The translations under genes and the position numbers were made by a program. A stretch of 64,000 nucleotides of DNA, from positions 248,001 to 312,000 of the forward strand of contig CAKTDA010000005.1 in assembly GCA_934541105.1 (NCBI GenBank). Direction: 5' to 3'. This document shows, one piece after another, positions 36,401-45,409 of this stretch. This DNA is from an uncultured Luteitalea sp. (GTDB taxonomy: Bacteria; Acidobacteriota; Vicinamibacteria; Vicinamibacterales; Vicinamibacteraceae). How positions within the stretch are numbered: the stretch's first letter is position 1; the number at the start of each line of letters is the position of its first letter. Under the pieces are notes generated by a model, which was not told the DNA's origin, ran no database searches, and saw nothing but the letters and a program-made list of their open reading frames with translations.

Positions 36401-36701
36401 GCGATGGCTCGCGCGCGGCGACGCCGCACGCCTTGCGCGCGACATGCGCGAGGCCGTCACCCACGGCACCGGGCGCGTCGTCGCACGCAACGCCACGCCG
36501 ATTGCCGGCAAGACGGGTACGGCGGAGGTGGACGGCAAGCCCTCGCACTCGTGGTTCGTCGGCTTCGCGCCGTACGGCGGCACGCGACCGATTGCCTTCG
36601 CGGTGATCGTCGAACACGCCGGCTACGGCGGCCGGAGTGCCGCGCCCATCGCGGGCGAGATCGTCGACGCCGCCCGCGAGCTGGGCCTGTTCCGCAGGTA
36701 G
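33438..36701 (+). CDS. Fused SEDS glycosyltransferase (FtsW/RodA) - class B penicillin-binding transpeptidase
   Basis: A 1,087-residue single-chain peptidoglycan synthase. A first membrane helix (about 28-47) is followed by a roughly 100-residue extracytoplasmic insert, then the multi-pass SEDS region (about 150-545). SEDS hallmarks are QKDLGPALVLSG (340-351), EGHTDF (438-443, with the conserved Asp442) and PLTGVVTPFLSHG. A second anchor near 555-570 leads to a PBP2-like part with all transpeptidase motifs: STFK (Ser835, Lys838), SCN (900-902) and KTGT (1025-1028). RodA and PbpA are normally separate partners, and here both are complete in one chain. The start overlaps the kinase stop (TGATG). 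Inferred role: wall synthesis controlled by the neighbouring kinase, phosphatase and FHA proteins. Confidence 0.9.
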   Translation: MRVIDAGIAQARRVRHPRAALAARLEAIGLAGASFVVLLGVVLASWGSVRSAPAGAAPDATRSAPPLLDLRTLTSAAPLEALLTSIPDPRARREAAEAIHRRATDPDHPLTHVGALASLRSPAGDPVLSRVDLATLKPSVVVRTAGEHRRAVATAAAVMLLAFWMAHVFRRWRGESDDPVLLPLLLLLTGIGFVTMVGLRDPVRDTLIATAFAGGVCAGIVMLLVASSIDYESSPLRRAVLLPLGLAIALAALLLLWGSGPGSSGVRVNLFGAQPVEAIRLLVVCAIAAALARRFEHLRELSEPATPRRPWLAVLRLPRWRDVRPVVASMALVLAFFFLQKDLGPALVLSGVVIALYATARGRPAFVFVGLAMLALGFAAAYAIGYPATVEQRVRIWSDPWNSGVRGGNQVAQGLWAMATGGAFGSGPGQGSPQAIPEGHTDFVLAAIGEELGLVGVLVVTALYGLLAWRCLRVSLRAPGDYSAMLGIGVTLALVVQALVIAAGLLGLLPLTGVVTPFLSHGRSSMIANCVAVGVVLAIARRRGPVRMPLRQPVRVLGGVLAMLAVLIAGRATWIQVVQADEMATAASLGEQADGGYRFEYNPRLLAAARTIERGTIRDRHGLVLATSRAAEMHDVAAAYRDAGLTPARTCDAAAPRCYPLGAIGFSVIGDWARQTNWAARNSSYLERDLDARLKGFDDRQQVVEVVHPRTGASGHALRRDFRALLPLVRYGSESARTDVRELLDRPRDLQASIDARLQRRVARALEGGITRGAHARGAAVVLDVETGEVLASVSYPWPSEIGTDARQDAPGDGSARATEALLDRVRYGLYPPGSTFKLLVAAAVLRSAPEMQSRTFACQRLPDGRVGNFVRGWSRPVRDDVEDAAPHGAVALHHGLVVSCNAYFAQLAMALGPQAIVESAAAFQIDAARPSTADALRHTLPHAAYGQADVLASPLKMARVAAAIAAGGAVRPVYWTTDPHGGGGPDARWLARGDAARLARDMREAVTHGTGRVVARNATPIAGKTGTAEVDGKPSHSWFVGFAPYGGTRPIAFAVIVEHAGYGGRSAAPIAGEIVDAARELGLFRR

Positions 36702-36708
36702 CACCGCC

Positions 36709-37518
36709 ATGGACCTCACACGCATCACGTCATTCGGTCGCGACGTCCGCACGCGCCTCCGCACCTTCTTCGACACACCGCTCGACCGCGGGGCCACGCC
36801 GCTCGAAGTCGCGCAGGCGGTGCTCGACGACGTGGAGGCACGCGTCGAGCCCGTCGGTCGCGGCGCGCGCGCATTCCCGTTCACGTCGCTGCACGTGCGC
36901 GTCCTGGCACCCGGCGACGCCGCGGCCTGCGTCGAGGCCTGCTTCCACGGCTTCGACGCCCGCGTGCGCGAGCGGCTCGCCGAACTGCGCTGCGAGGCCC
37001 CCGCGTCGCTCGATGTGCAGCTCACGTGCCTCGACGGAGCGCCCGAGACATGGCCGGACGATCGCGTGTTCGACGTCACGTACACGCGGCAGCCCCCCGT
37101 CTCTCCGGAACCCGTGCCAGCGGCCGACGCGGAGCCGATGGCACCACGGCCCCTCACGCTCACCGTCGTGCGTGGTGCGGCGTCGGCGGAGTGCTACACC
37201 TTCACGGAGGGCACCGTGTCGATCGGCCGCAGCGCGGACCCGACCGATGCGTCGGGCCGCGTGCGGCGCAACCGCGTCGCGTTCGCGGACGCCGTGGACG
37301 GCGTCACGGAAACGGTCGGGAGGGCGCACGCCCGGCTGCGCTTCGATCCGGTGCGCGGCGAGTACCGCCTGTATGACGACGGCAGCAGCAACGGCACGGC
37401 GATCGTGCGCGACGGCGACGTGATCGTCGTGGCCCGGCGGGATCCGCGCGGCGTGCGCGTGCGATCGGGCGACGAGATCCAGGTCGGGCGGGCCGTGCTC
37501 AGGCTCGAGATCGGCTGA
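36709..37518 (+). CDS. Second FhaA-like FHA-domain protein
   Basis: A 269-residue cytoplasmic protein, 7 bp after the SEDS-PBP stop and last gene of the operon. The N-terminal part (PLEVAQAVLDDVEARV, then FPFTSLHVRVLAP) matches the same FhaA-type domain as the operon's first gene, so the two are probably paralogues. The C-terminal FHA domain (about 165-269) has GRSADPTD, GRAHARL and the full SSNGTAI signature, unlike the degenerate one in the first paralogue. This is therefore the likelier phosphothreonine reader. An upstream in-frame ATG at 36637 lies inside the previous gene and is not used. Confidence 0.84.
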   Translation: MDLTRITSFGRDVRTRLRTFFDTPLDRGATPLEVAQAVLDDVEARVEPVGRGARAFPFTSLHVRVLAPGDAAACVEACFHGFDARVRERLAELRCEAPASLDVQLTCLDGAPETWPDDRVFDVTYTRQPPVSPEPVPAADAEPMAPRPLTLTVVRGAASAECYTFTEGTVSIGRSADPTDASGRVRRNRVAFADAVDGVTETVGRAHARLRFDPVRGEYRLYDDGSSNGTAIVRDGDVIVVARRDPRGVRVRSGDEIQVGRAVLRLEIG

Positions 37519-37520
37519 CC

Positions 37521-39167
37521 TCAGCTCTCCACGAGTCGTGGACGGCGGATGCCGAGCCGCTTCATCTTCGAGTGGAGCGTCGTCGGCTTCAGGCCGAGCG
37601 CGCGCGCCGCGCCGGCGATGCCGCTCACGCGCCAGCCGCTCGTTTCGAGTGCGCGCAGGATCGCCCGCCGTTCGGCGTCGGCAAGCGTGGGCACACCGTG
37701 CGCCGCAACGGGCGTGGGAACCGGCGTGTCACCCGAGGGGGCCGATGATGGCGCCTGGCGCGCCGGACGCGGCGTCAGCGTGATGGCTTCGGGCCTGATG
37801 ACCGACCCGTTCGTCAGCAACACCGCCCGTTCGACGACGTTCTGGAGTTCGCGGACGTTGCCCGGCCAGTCGAAGACCTGCAGGCGATCGAGTGCGGCCG
37901 GCGCGAAGCCCTCGATGGTCTTGCCCACCTGTGTGGCACAGCGCATCGCGAAGTACGTCGCCAGCAGCGGGATGTCGCTCCGGCGGTCGCGCAGCGGCGG
38001 CAGGTGCATCGGGAACACGCTGAGCCGGTAGTACAGATCCGGGCGGAACGTACCGTGCGCGAGCGAGTCGTCGAGGTCGGCGTTCGTGGCGGCGATGATG
38101 CGCACGTCCACGGTGGCGGTGCGCGTGCTGCCAATCCGTTCGAGCGTGCCGTCCTGCAGCACCCGCAGCAGCTTTGCCTGCGCCTCGAGTGGCAGTTCGC
38201 CGACCTCGTCGAGGAACAGCGTGCCGCGGTGGGCGAGCTCGAACTTGCCCGGGCGCGCCTGCACGGCGCCGGTGAACGCCCCGCGCTCGTGCCCGAAGAG
38301 TTCGCTCTCCACGAGCGATTCGGGCAGCGCCGCGCAGTTGACCGGAATGAACGGCCTGTCCCGCCTGGCACTCGCGTCGTGGATCGCGCGCGCGACGAGT
38401 TCCTTGCCCGTCCCGGTCTCGCCCGTCAGCAGCACCGTCGAGTCCGCCCGCGCGACGATGTCGATCTCGGCGCGGACGCGATCGAGCCTCGGGCTGGAGC
38501 CGATGAGCAGCTGCCGCGTCTCCCCGTGGGTGCCGCGCTGGCGCAGCGCTGTGACCTCCTCGGCGAGTTGGCGTCGCTGGTCGAGCGCCTCGCGCAGTTG
38601 CGCGCGGTCCTGTTCGCTGGCCTCGTAGAGTCGCGCGTTCTCGATCGTGATGGCGGCGATGGCGGCAAGCGCCTCGAGGCGGGCGAGGTCGGCCGCTTGC
38701 GGAGGTTGTCGTTCGGTGAACGTCGGCGAATCGATCGCGAGGATGCCGATCGGGCGACGGTCGTACACGAGGGGCACGAGCAGCACACTCTGCAGGCCGG
38801 ACCCGTGCATGCGGCCCGGATCGAACCAGCCCGTCTCGTCGCTCACGGCGGGCACGAAGACCACTTCGCGGCGCGACAGGGCCTTGCCGACGAGGCCCTC
38901 GGTGTCCGGCACGCTGAAGTCCGCGTAGACGTCGGCCCCGGGCCCGTGGTAGACGCACACCTCGAGCTGCCGGCGTCGTGCATCGTGCAGGAGGATGAAC
39001 GCCGCCGTGGCGTCGAACAGCGTGCGTGCGGCCGTCACCGTGGCGGCGCACCGCTGCTTGACGTCGAGCGGCTGCGTCAGCTGGCAGAGCGCCGTGAAGA
39101 CGGCACGCTCGGCCGGACCGAGGTCGTCGAGTCGTCCGGTTGCGCCTTCGAGCGCGTACGTGAGCAT
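37521..39167 (-). CDS. Sigma-54-dependent activator with N-terminal GAF domain (FhlA/NorR-like)
   Basis: A 548-residue enhancer-binding protein. The ATG at 39167 has GGAGG eight bases upstream. Residues about 25-200 are a GAF sensor domain, followed by a coiled linker. The AAA+ domain (about 215-450) carries Walker A GETGTGKE, the sigma-54 contact loop GAFTGA, Walker B TLFLDEVGEL and the NVRELQN region. The C-terminus has a Fis-type helix-turn-helix (ARALGLKPTTLHSKMKRLGI). The GAF input implies a small-molecule or redox cue rather than phosphorelay. It converges with the FHA operon (2-bp gap) and is a candidate activator for the -24/-12 promoter at 5876-5891, but this link is only inferred. 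Confidence 0.92.
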   Translation of the reverse strand: MLTYALEGATGRLDDLGPAERAVFTALCQLTQPLDVKQRCAATVTAARTLFDATAAFILLHDARRRQLEVCVYHGPGADVYADFSVPDTEGLVGKALSRREVVFVPAVSDETGWFDPGRMHGSGLQSVLLVPLVYDRRPIGILAIDSPTFTERQPPQAADLARLEALAAIAAITIENARLYEASEQDRAQLREALDQRRQLAEEVTALRQRGTHGETRQLLIGSSPRLDRVRAEIDIVARADSTVLLTGETGTGKELVARAIHDASARRDRPFIPVNCAALPESLVESELFGHERGAFTGAVQARPGKFELAHRGTLFLDEVGELPLEAQAKLLRVLQDGTLERIGSTRTATVDVRIIAATNADLDDSLAHGTFRPDLYYRLSVFPMHLPPLRDRRSDIPLLATYFAMRCATQVGKTIEGFAPAALDRLQVFDWPGNVRELQNVVERAVLLTNGSVIRPEAITLTPRPARQAPSSAPSGDTPVPTPVAAHGVPTLADAERRAILRALETSGWRVSGIAGAARALGLKPTTLHSKMKRLGIRRPRLVES

Positions 39168-39247
39168 CAGGCGCGCCTCCGGGGGGCGGTCCCCGAAGTG
39201 TAGCAACCCGGCGCGCACGCGGTCCTGCCAGCGCCCGCCCGTATGGC

Positions 39248-39802
39248 TCACCGGCTCGGCTCGGGCTCCGCGAGATGGCCGGCGAGCACCGTCAGCAGAC
39301 GCGCGTACCGCTCGTCGGCCGTCGTGATGCGCTGGCGGTACTCGTCCTCCTTCATCTTCGCGGACTTCCACTTGCCGTCGCACGACAGGACGCTCCCGCC
39401 TTCGTGGATGATGTCGAAGGCCTGGCCGCGCCCTTCGAGCGCGATGCCGTCGGCATCGAGGTCCTGCACGAAGAACTTCGTGTCCTGCTGCGGCGTGGCC
39501 TGCAGGTCCATGTAGACGTCGCGGTACTCGCCGCGATCGAGGCGCCCCGCCACGAGATCGGCCGATGGGTGTGCGGCGCTCACGACAAGCAGCTGGCCGG
39601 GCAGCCGCAGCGCGGCGATGAAGCGCGTCGGGTCGTCGGGGTCACGCGCCGCGATCGCGTCGGCGTTGCGCGACTCCATCTGTTGCAGCAGCGTCTGCGT
39701 GGCGGCGCGCGACTTCCAGTCGTCGGCTCGCGCCCACGCCGGAGCAGCGAGCATGCCGAGACACAGCGATCCGGTCACGAGCAATCTCATGCGTGACGTC
39801 AT
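39248..39802 (-). CDS. Exported hypothetical protein (184 aa)
   Basis: The ATG at 39802 has GGAGGTC just upstream, and residues 1-26 form a clear signal peptide (LLVTGSLCLGMLAAPAWARA). The mature part is mixed alpha/beta with one cysteine and ends in a helical segment (DERYARLLTVLAGHLAEP). I recognise no domain; proteins of this shape are frequent in acidobacterial genomes. It is divergently placed from the trehalose gene across a 332-bp gap and co-oriented with, but 80 bp upstream of, the sigma-54 activator gene. Confidence 0.7.
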   Translation of the reverse strand: MTSRMRLLVTGSLCLGMLAAPAWARADDWKSRAATQTLLQQMESRNADAIAARDPDDPTRFIAALRLPGQLLVVSAAHPSADLVAGRLDRGEYRDVYMDLQATPQQDTKFFVQDLDADGIALEGRGQAFDIIHEGGSVLSCDGKWKSAKMKEDEYRQRITTADERYARLLTVLAGHLAEPEPSR

Positions 39803-39822
39803 GGTTGACCTCCAGGGAGCAG

Positions 39823-39851
39823 GTGAAGCCCGCCTTGTGAAGGGGCTTCAC
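39823..39851 (-). promoter_or_regulatory. Hairpin in the leader of the exported hypothetical gene
   Basis: Arms GTGAAGCCC / GGGCTTCAC with an 11-base loop, ending about 20 bp upstream of the start codon at 39802. If transcribed it would sit in the 5' leader, close to the ribosome-binding site, and could modulate translation; alternatively it is an operator. Confidence 0.4.
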
Positions 39852-40025
39852 GGTTACCGTTGCCCCTTCTCAGCTCAAGAATCGTGCGCGACCGTCCCGT
39901 ACCGGATTCCCGCGATTTCGTCGAAGTGACGCGATGGTGCACCGCGCCAGGTCGCCAGACTGACGACATGTCACGGATTCGACGAACAGGCTCTGCCGGT
40001 CCGCAATGCCTGTGCCCCGCCGAGT

Positions 40026-40054
40026 TTGCCCTCCCTCCTGCCGTCTGTTAGGGT
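40026..40054 (+). promoter_or_regulatory. Possible sigma-70 promoter for the trehalose synthase/phosphatase gene
   Basis: TTGCCC, a 17-base spacer and TAGGGT lie about 80 bp before the start codon. Both hexamers match the consensus at four of six positions, so this is only a candidate. Confidence 0.3.
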
Positions 40055-40134
40055 CGGGACGTGCCGGTTCGGTGTCGGCCTGCACATGGGGTCCCCGCGG
40101 GAGGTGAACCACACGGCACATTTCACGGAGCGTC

Positions 40135-42363
<2,229 letters not shown>

Positions 42364-42386
42364 AACGATCCGGGTACCATCTACTG

Positions 42387-42857
42387 ATGCGACTCGCGCC
42401 CGAATCGGCCGACCTGCCCGATGTGCTCGCCTTCATGCAGGGGCTCTGGGCCGTGAGCCACCGATTGGAGCGCCTGTCGAAGCAGATGCGGAGCCGCAGC
42501 GGCATCACCGGTCCGCAGCGCCTGGTGCTGCGCCTCATCGGCCTCTTTCCCGGCATCTCGGCGGGCGACCTCGCAACGCTGCTGCACCTGCATCCGAGCA
42601 CGCTCACGGGCATCCTGCGCCGGCTCGAAGATCAGCAGCTCGTCGCGCGGGGCTCTGCACCCGACGACAGGCGCCGCATCGTGCTGCGGCTGACGCCGCT
42701 CGGCGTGTCCACGAGCCACGACCCCGCGGGCACGCTCGAATCGGCCGTGGCGACGACGTTCGAGCGCTCCACGCCCGACCAGCGCATCGCCACCCGGAAG
42801 TTCCTCGAAGAACTCGCCGCCGTCCTCGACAGCGAACTCGAGGCACCCCGCACCTAG
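42387..42857 (+). CDS. MarR family transcriptional regulator
   Basis: A 156-residue regulator. The winged-helix core is clear: GITGPQRLVLRLIGLFPG, then ISAGDLATLLHLHPSTLTGILRRLEDQ (recognition helix region) and the wing SAPDDRRRIVLRLTPLG. It is 23 bp after the trehalose gene and 52 bp before the NanM-like gene, all on one strand, so it may be transcribed with either set and could regulate the sialic-acid genes. The effector is unknown. The upstream continuation of the same frame is antisense-free noise inside the trehalose gene and is excluded. Confidence 0.88.
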   Translation: MRLAPESADLPDVLAFMQGLWAVSHRLERLSKQMRSRSGITGPQRLVLRLIGLFPGISAGDLATLLHLHPSTLTGILRRLEDQQLVARGSAPDDRRRIVLRLTPLGVSTSHDPAGTLESAVATTFERSTPDQRIATRKFLEELAAVLDSELEAPRT

Positions 42858-42909
42858 CCGACGCAGACGACCCGCCCGGCGCGGCGTGGCGGACGTGACA
42901 GACTTCGGC

Positions 42910-43968
42910 ATGCACATGGACCGCCGGACCGCTCTCCGGATGCTCGCCGCGTCGAGCGTCATGCCGTGGCGCGCCGCGGCAGCCGTGGACGGCTCGGCGC
43001 GCATCGTCCTGCTGCCCGACATCCCCGATGCCGTTGGCCGTGCGGGCATGTTCGCCGGCGTCCATGACGGCGTGCTCCTTGCCGCGGGCGGTGCCAACTT
43101 CCCGGACCGCATGCCGTGGGAGGGCGGCACCAAGGTCTGGCACGACGAGGTCTACGCGCTGCGCAACGGCGGCACCGCGTGGCACGTCGTCGGCCGCCTG
43201 CCGTCGCGCAACGGGTATGGCGTGTCGGCGAGCACCGAGCGCGGCGTGCTGATCGTCGGGGGCAGCGACGCGTCGCGTCACCGTGCCGACGCCTGGGTGA
43301 TGACGGCGGTCGGATCGACCGTGGCGTTCCGCGCGCTGCCGTCGCTGCCGCACAGTCTCGCGCAGATGACCGGCGCGCTCGTCGGTCGCACGCTCCATAT
43401 CGTCGGCGGCATCGAGCGGCCGGACTCGACGAGCGCGTCGGCTGCGCACTACGCCATCGACACCGATGCGCTCGCGCGAGGGTGGCAGCCGTTGCCGCCA
43501 CTGCCCGGAGGCGGGCGCATCCTGGCGACGTCGGCCGCGATCGATGGCGCCCTGTACGTGGTAGGCGGATGTACGCTGCACGCCGGGCCCGATGGCCGCG
43601 CCGCACGCACCTATCGTCCCGACGGCTGGCGCTATCGGGATGGGCGGTGGACGCCCATCGCCCCGCTGCCGATGCCCCTGGCTGCCTCCGCGTCGCCCGC
43701 GCCCGTCGTCGATGGCCGCCTCCTCGTGGTGGGCGGCGACGCCGGGAGGCATGTCGGGGTCTCGCCTGGCGCCCACCCCGGCTTCTCCCGACGCCTGCTT
43801 GCGTACGATCCCGTCAGCGATCGCTGGCATTCGAGCGGCGATCTGTCGCACGATGCGCCGGTGACTCTGCCGACGGCTCCGTGGTCCGGTGGGCATGCGC
43901 TCGTCAGCGGGGAAGTGCGACCCGGCGTGCGCACGCCACGCGTGCTCCTCGTGACATCGAGGGACTGA
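42910..43968 (+). CDS. Cyclically permuted mutarotase / N-acetylneuraminate epimerase (NanM-like)
   Basis: A 352-residue exported Kelch-type six-bladed propeller. The leader is Tat-like (MDRRTALRMLAASSVM). The signature segment GGANFPDRMPWEGG with VWHDEVYAL (around residues 60-85) is diagnostic of the NanM-like cyclically permuted mutarotases, and Kelch blades recur (LIVGGSD, HIVGGIE, YVVGGCT, LVVGGDA). NanM interconverts sialic-acid anomers in the periplasm. Its neighbours, an MFS carrier, a sialidase and a NanA-type lyase, fit this. The start is uncertain among 42886 (GTG), 42910 and 42916; none has a strong ribosome-binding site. Confidence 0.85.
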   Translation: MHMDRRTALRMLAASSVMPWRAAAAVDGSARIVLLPDIPDAVGRAGMFAGVHDGVLLAAGGANFPDRMPWEGGTKVWHDEVYALRNGGTAWHVVGRLPSRNGYGVSASTERGVLIVGGSDASRHRADAWVMTAVGSTVAFRALPSLPHSLAQMTGALVGRTLHIVGGIERPDSTSASAAHYAIDTDALARGWQPLPPLPGGGRILATSAAIDGALYVVGGCTLHAGPDGRAARTYRPDGWRYRDGRWTPIAPLPMPLAASASPAPVVDGRLLVVGGDAGRHVGVSPGAHPGFSRRLLAYDPVSDRWHSSGDLSHDAPVTLPTAPWSGGHALVSGEVRPGVRTPRVLLVTSRD

Positions 43969-43972
43969 CGTC

Positions 43973-45241
43973 GTGCTGCCATCGTCGTCCTCCACATCGA
44001 GTGCGCGCTACGCGTGGTTCGTCGTCGGCCTGCTGCTGCCCGTCGCGCTGCTGAACTATCTCGATCGCCAGATGCTGGCGTCAATGAAGTTCTCGGTGAT
44101 GCAGGACGTGCCCGACATCGCGTCGGAGGCGAACTGGGGCAGCGTGCTCGCGCTCTTCAAGTGGGTCTACGCCGTCCTCAGCCCGATCGGCGGGTACCTG
44201 GCCGACAGGTTCAGTCGTCGCTACGTCATTGCCGGCAGCCTGCTTGTGTGGTCGTCGGTGACCTGGGCCACGGGCAACGTCGCGTCGTACGAGCAACTGC
44301 TCGTCACGCGCGCGCTGATGGGCGTCAGCGAGGCGTTCTACATCCCGGCGGCGCTCGCGCTCATTGCCGACGCGCACCCCGGGGGCACGCGATCGCGCGC
44401 CGTCGGCCTGCACCAGATGGGCATCTACGTCGGTGTGATCATCGGCGGCTTCGGCGGGTACGTCGCGGATTCGCCGACGCTCGGCTGGCGCTGGGCGTTC
44501 CACGCCTGCGGGCTCATCGGCGTGCTGTATGCCGTGCCGGTGTTCCTGCTGCTGCGCGACGTCCGCCGGAAGCCCGACGGCCACGACGGCGTCGCGGCGT
44601 CGGACGCGCACCGGGCCCTGTCGCCACGGCGCGCGTTCGGCGAGTTGCTGCGCAACCCGTCGTTCCTCCTGCTGGTGGCGTACTTCACGCTGCCGGCGCT
44701 CGCGGGCTGGATCGTCCGCGACTGGATGCCGGCGATCCTGAAGGACGAGTTCGGCATCGGGCAGGGGCTTGCCGGCGTGTCGGCCACGCTCTACTGGCAG
44801 GTCGCGGCCATCGTCGGCGCGGTGGCCGGCGGCTGGCTTGCCGATCGGTGGATGCGACGGAGCATCCGCGGACGGATCTACGTGAGTGCGATCGGCATGT
44901 CGCTGATCGTGCCGGCGATGTTCGGCGTCGGGTACGCGCCGCAGACCGGACTGCTGTGGGTCGCAGTGGCGTTCCTCGTGCTGTTCGGCCTCGGCTGGGG
45001 GTTCTTCGACGCGAACAACATGCCCATCCTCTGCCAGATCACGCGACCCGAGGTGCGCGCGACCGGGTATGGTGTGATGAACCTCGTCAGCATCAGCTGC
45101 GGTGGCCTCGCGGACTGGATCTTCGGCATCCTGCGCGACAACCAGGTGCCGCTCGTGTCGATCTTCGGCGTGTTCGCGAGCGTGGCCGTGCTCTCGGTGT
45201 TCGTGGTGCTGCTCATCCGCCCGCGGTACGCTGATGCCTGA
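43973..45241 (+). CDS. MFS transporter, probable sialic-acid carrier
   Basis: A 422-residue inner-membrane protein with 12 predicted helices. The early motif NYLDRQMLASM is typical of the anion:cation symporter / sugar-acid subfamily. The cytoplasmic loop motif GYLADRFSRRYV (MFS motif A) is near residue 80, and its second-half counterpart is GGWLADRWMRRS. It starts at a GTG 4 bp after the mutarotase stop, so the two are coupled. Position between a NanM-like gene and sialidase plus NanA genes suggests N-acetylneuraminate uptake; the substrate is inferred from context only. Confidence 0.85.
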   Translation: MLPSSSSTSSARYAWFVVGLLLPVALLNYLDRQMLASMKFSVMQDVPDIASEANWGSVLALFKWVYAVLSPIGGYLADRFSRRYVIAGSLLVWSSVTWATGNVASYEQLLVTRALMGVSEAFYIPAALALIADAHPGGTRSRAVGLHQMGIYVGVIIGGFGGYVADSPTLGWRWAFHACGLIGVLYAVPVFLLLRDVRRKPDGHDGVAASDAHRALSPRRAFGELLRNPSFLLLVAYFTLPALAGWIVRDWMPAILKDEFGIGQGLAGVSATLYWQVAAIVGAVAGGWLADRWMRRSIRGRIYVSAIGMSLIVPAMFGVGYAPQTGLLWVAVAFLVLFGLGWGFFDANNMPILCQITRPEVRATGYGVMNLVSISCGGLADWIFGILRDNQVPLVSIFGVFASVAVLSVFVVLLIRPRYADA

Positions 45242-45272
45242 TCGGCCGGGGAGCGTCATGATCGGCAGGCGA

Positions 45273-45294
45273 GCGTCGATGTGAACATCGACGC
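45273..45294 (-). repeat. Interspersed 22-bp palindrome, copy 2
   Basis: Arms GCGTCGATGT / ACATCGACGC around a two-base centre, read on the plus strand. The conserved flank (TTCGTAGG-like) and the TC centre place this copy on the minus strand. It lies 31 bp after the MFS stop codon. Both arms have changed at a matching position relative to copies 1 and 4, so pairing is preserved. Confidence 0.8.
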
Positions 45295-45364
45295 CTACGA
45301 ACACAGGCGACGAACAGGCAGGGCGGGCACAGGCGGCGTGTGGTCGGTCCGTATCGATTCGTGG

Positions 45365-45386
45365 GTGTCGACCTTCAGGTCGACAC
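45365..45386 (+). repeat. Interspersed 22-bp palindrome, copy 3
   Basis: Arms GTGTCGACCT / AGGTCGACAC around TC, preceded by TCGATTCGTGG as in copy 4. It lies 70 bp from copy 2 in the opposite orientation, 23 bp before the sialidase start. Confidence 0.8.
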
Positions 45387-45409
45387 ATGACATGACAGGA
45401 ACATCCGTG

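Larger units (their letters stand above)
39803..40134. other. 332-bp divergent intergenic region with hairpin and candidate promoter
   Basis: No gene seen. It contains a 9-bp-stem hairpin close to the minus-strand gene (39823-39851) and a possible sigma-70 promoter toward the trehalose gene (40026-40054), both listed separately. The middle part has no recognisable structure. Confidence 0.5.
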
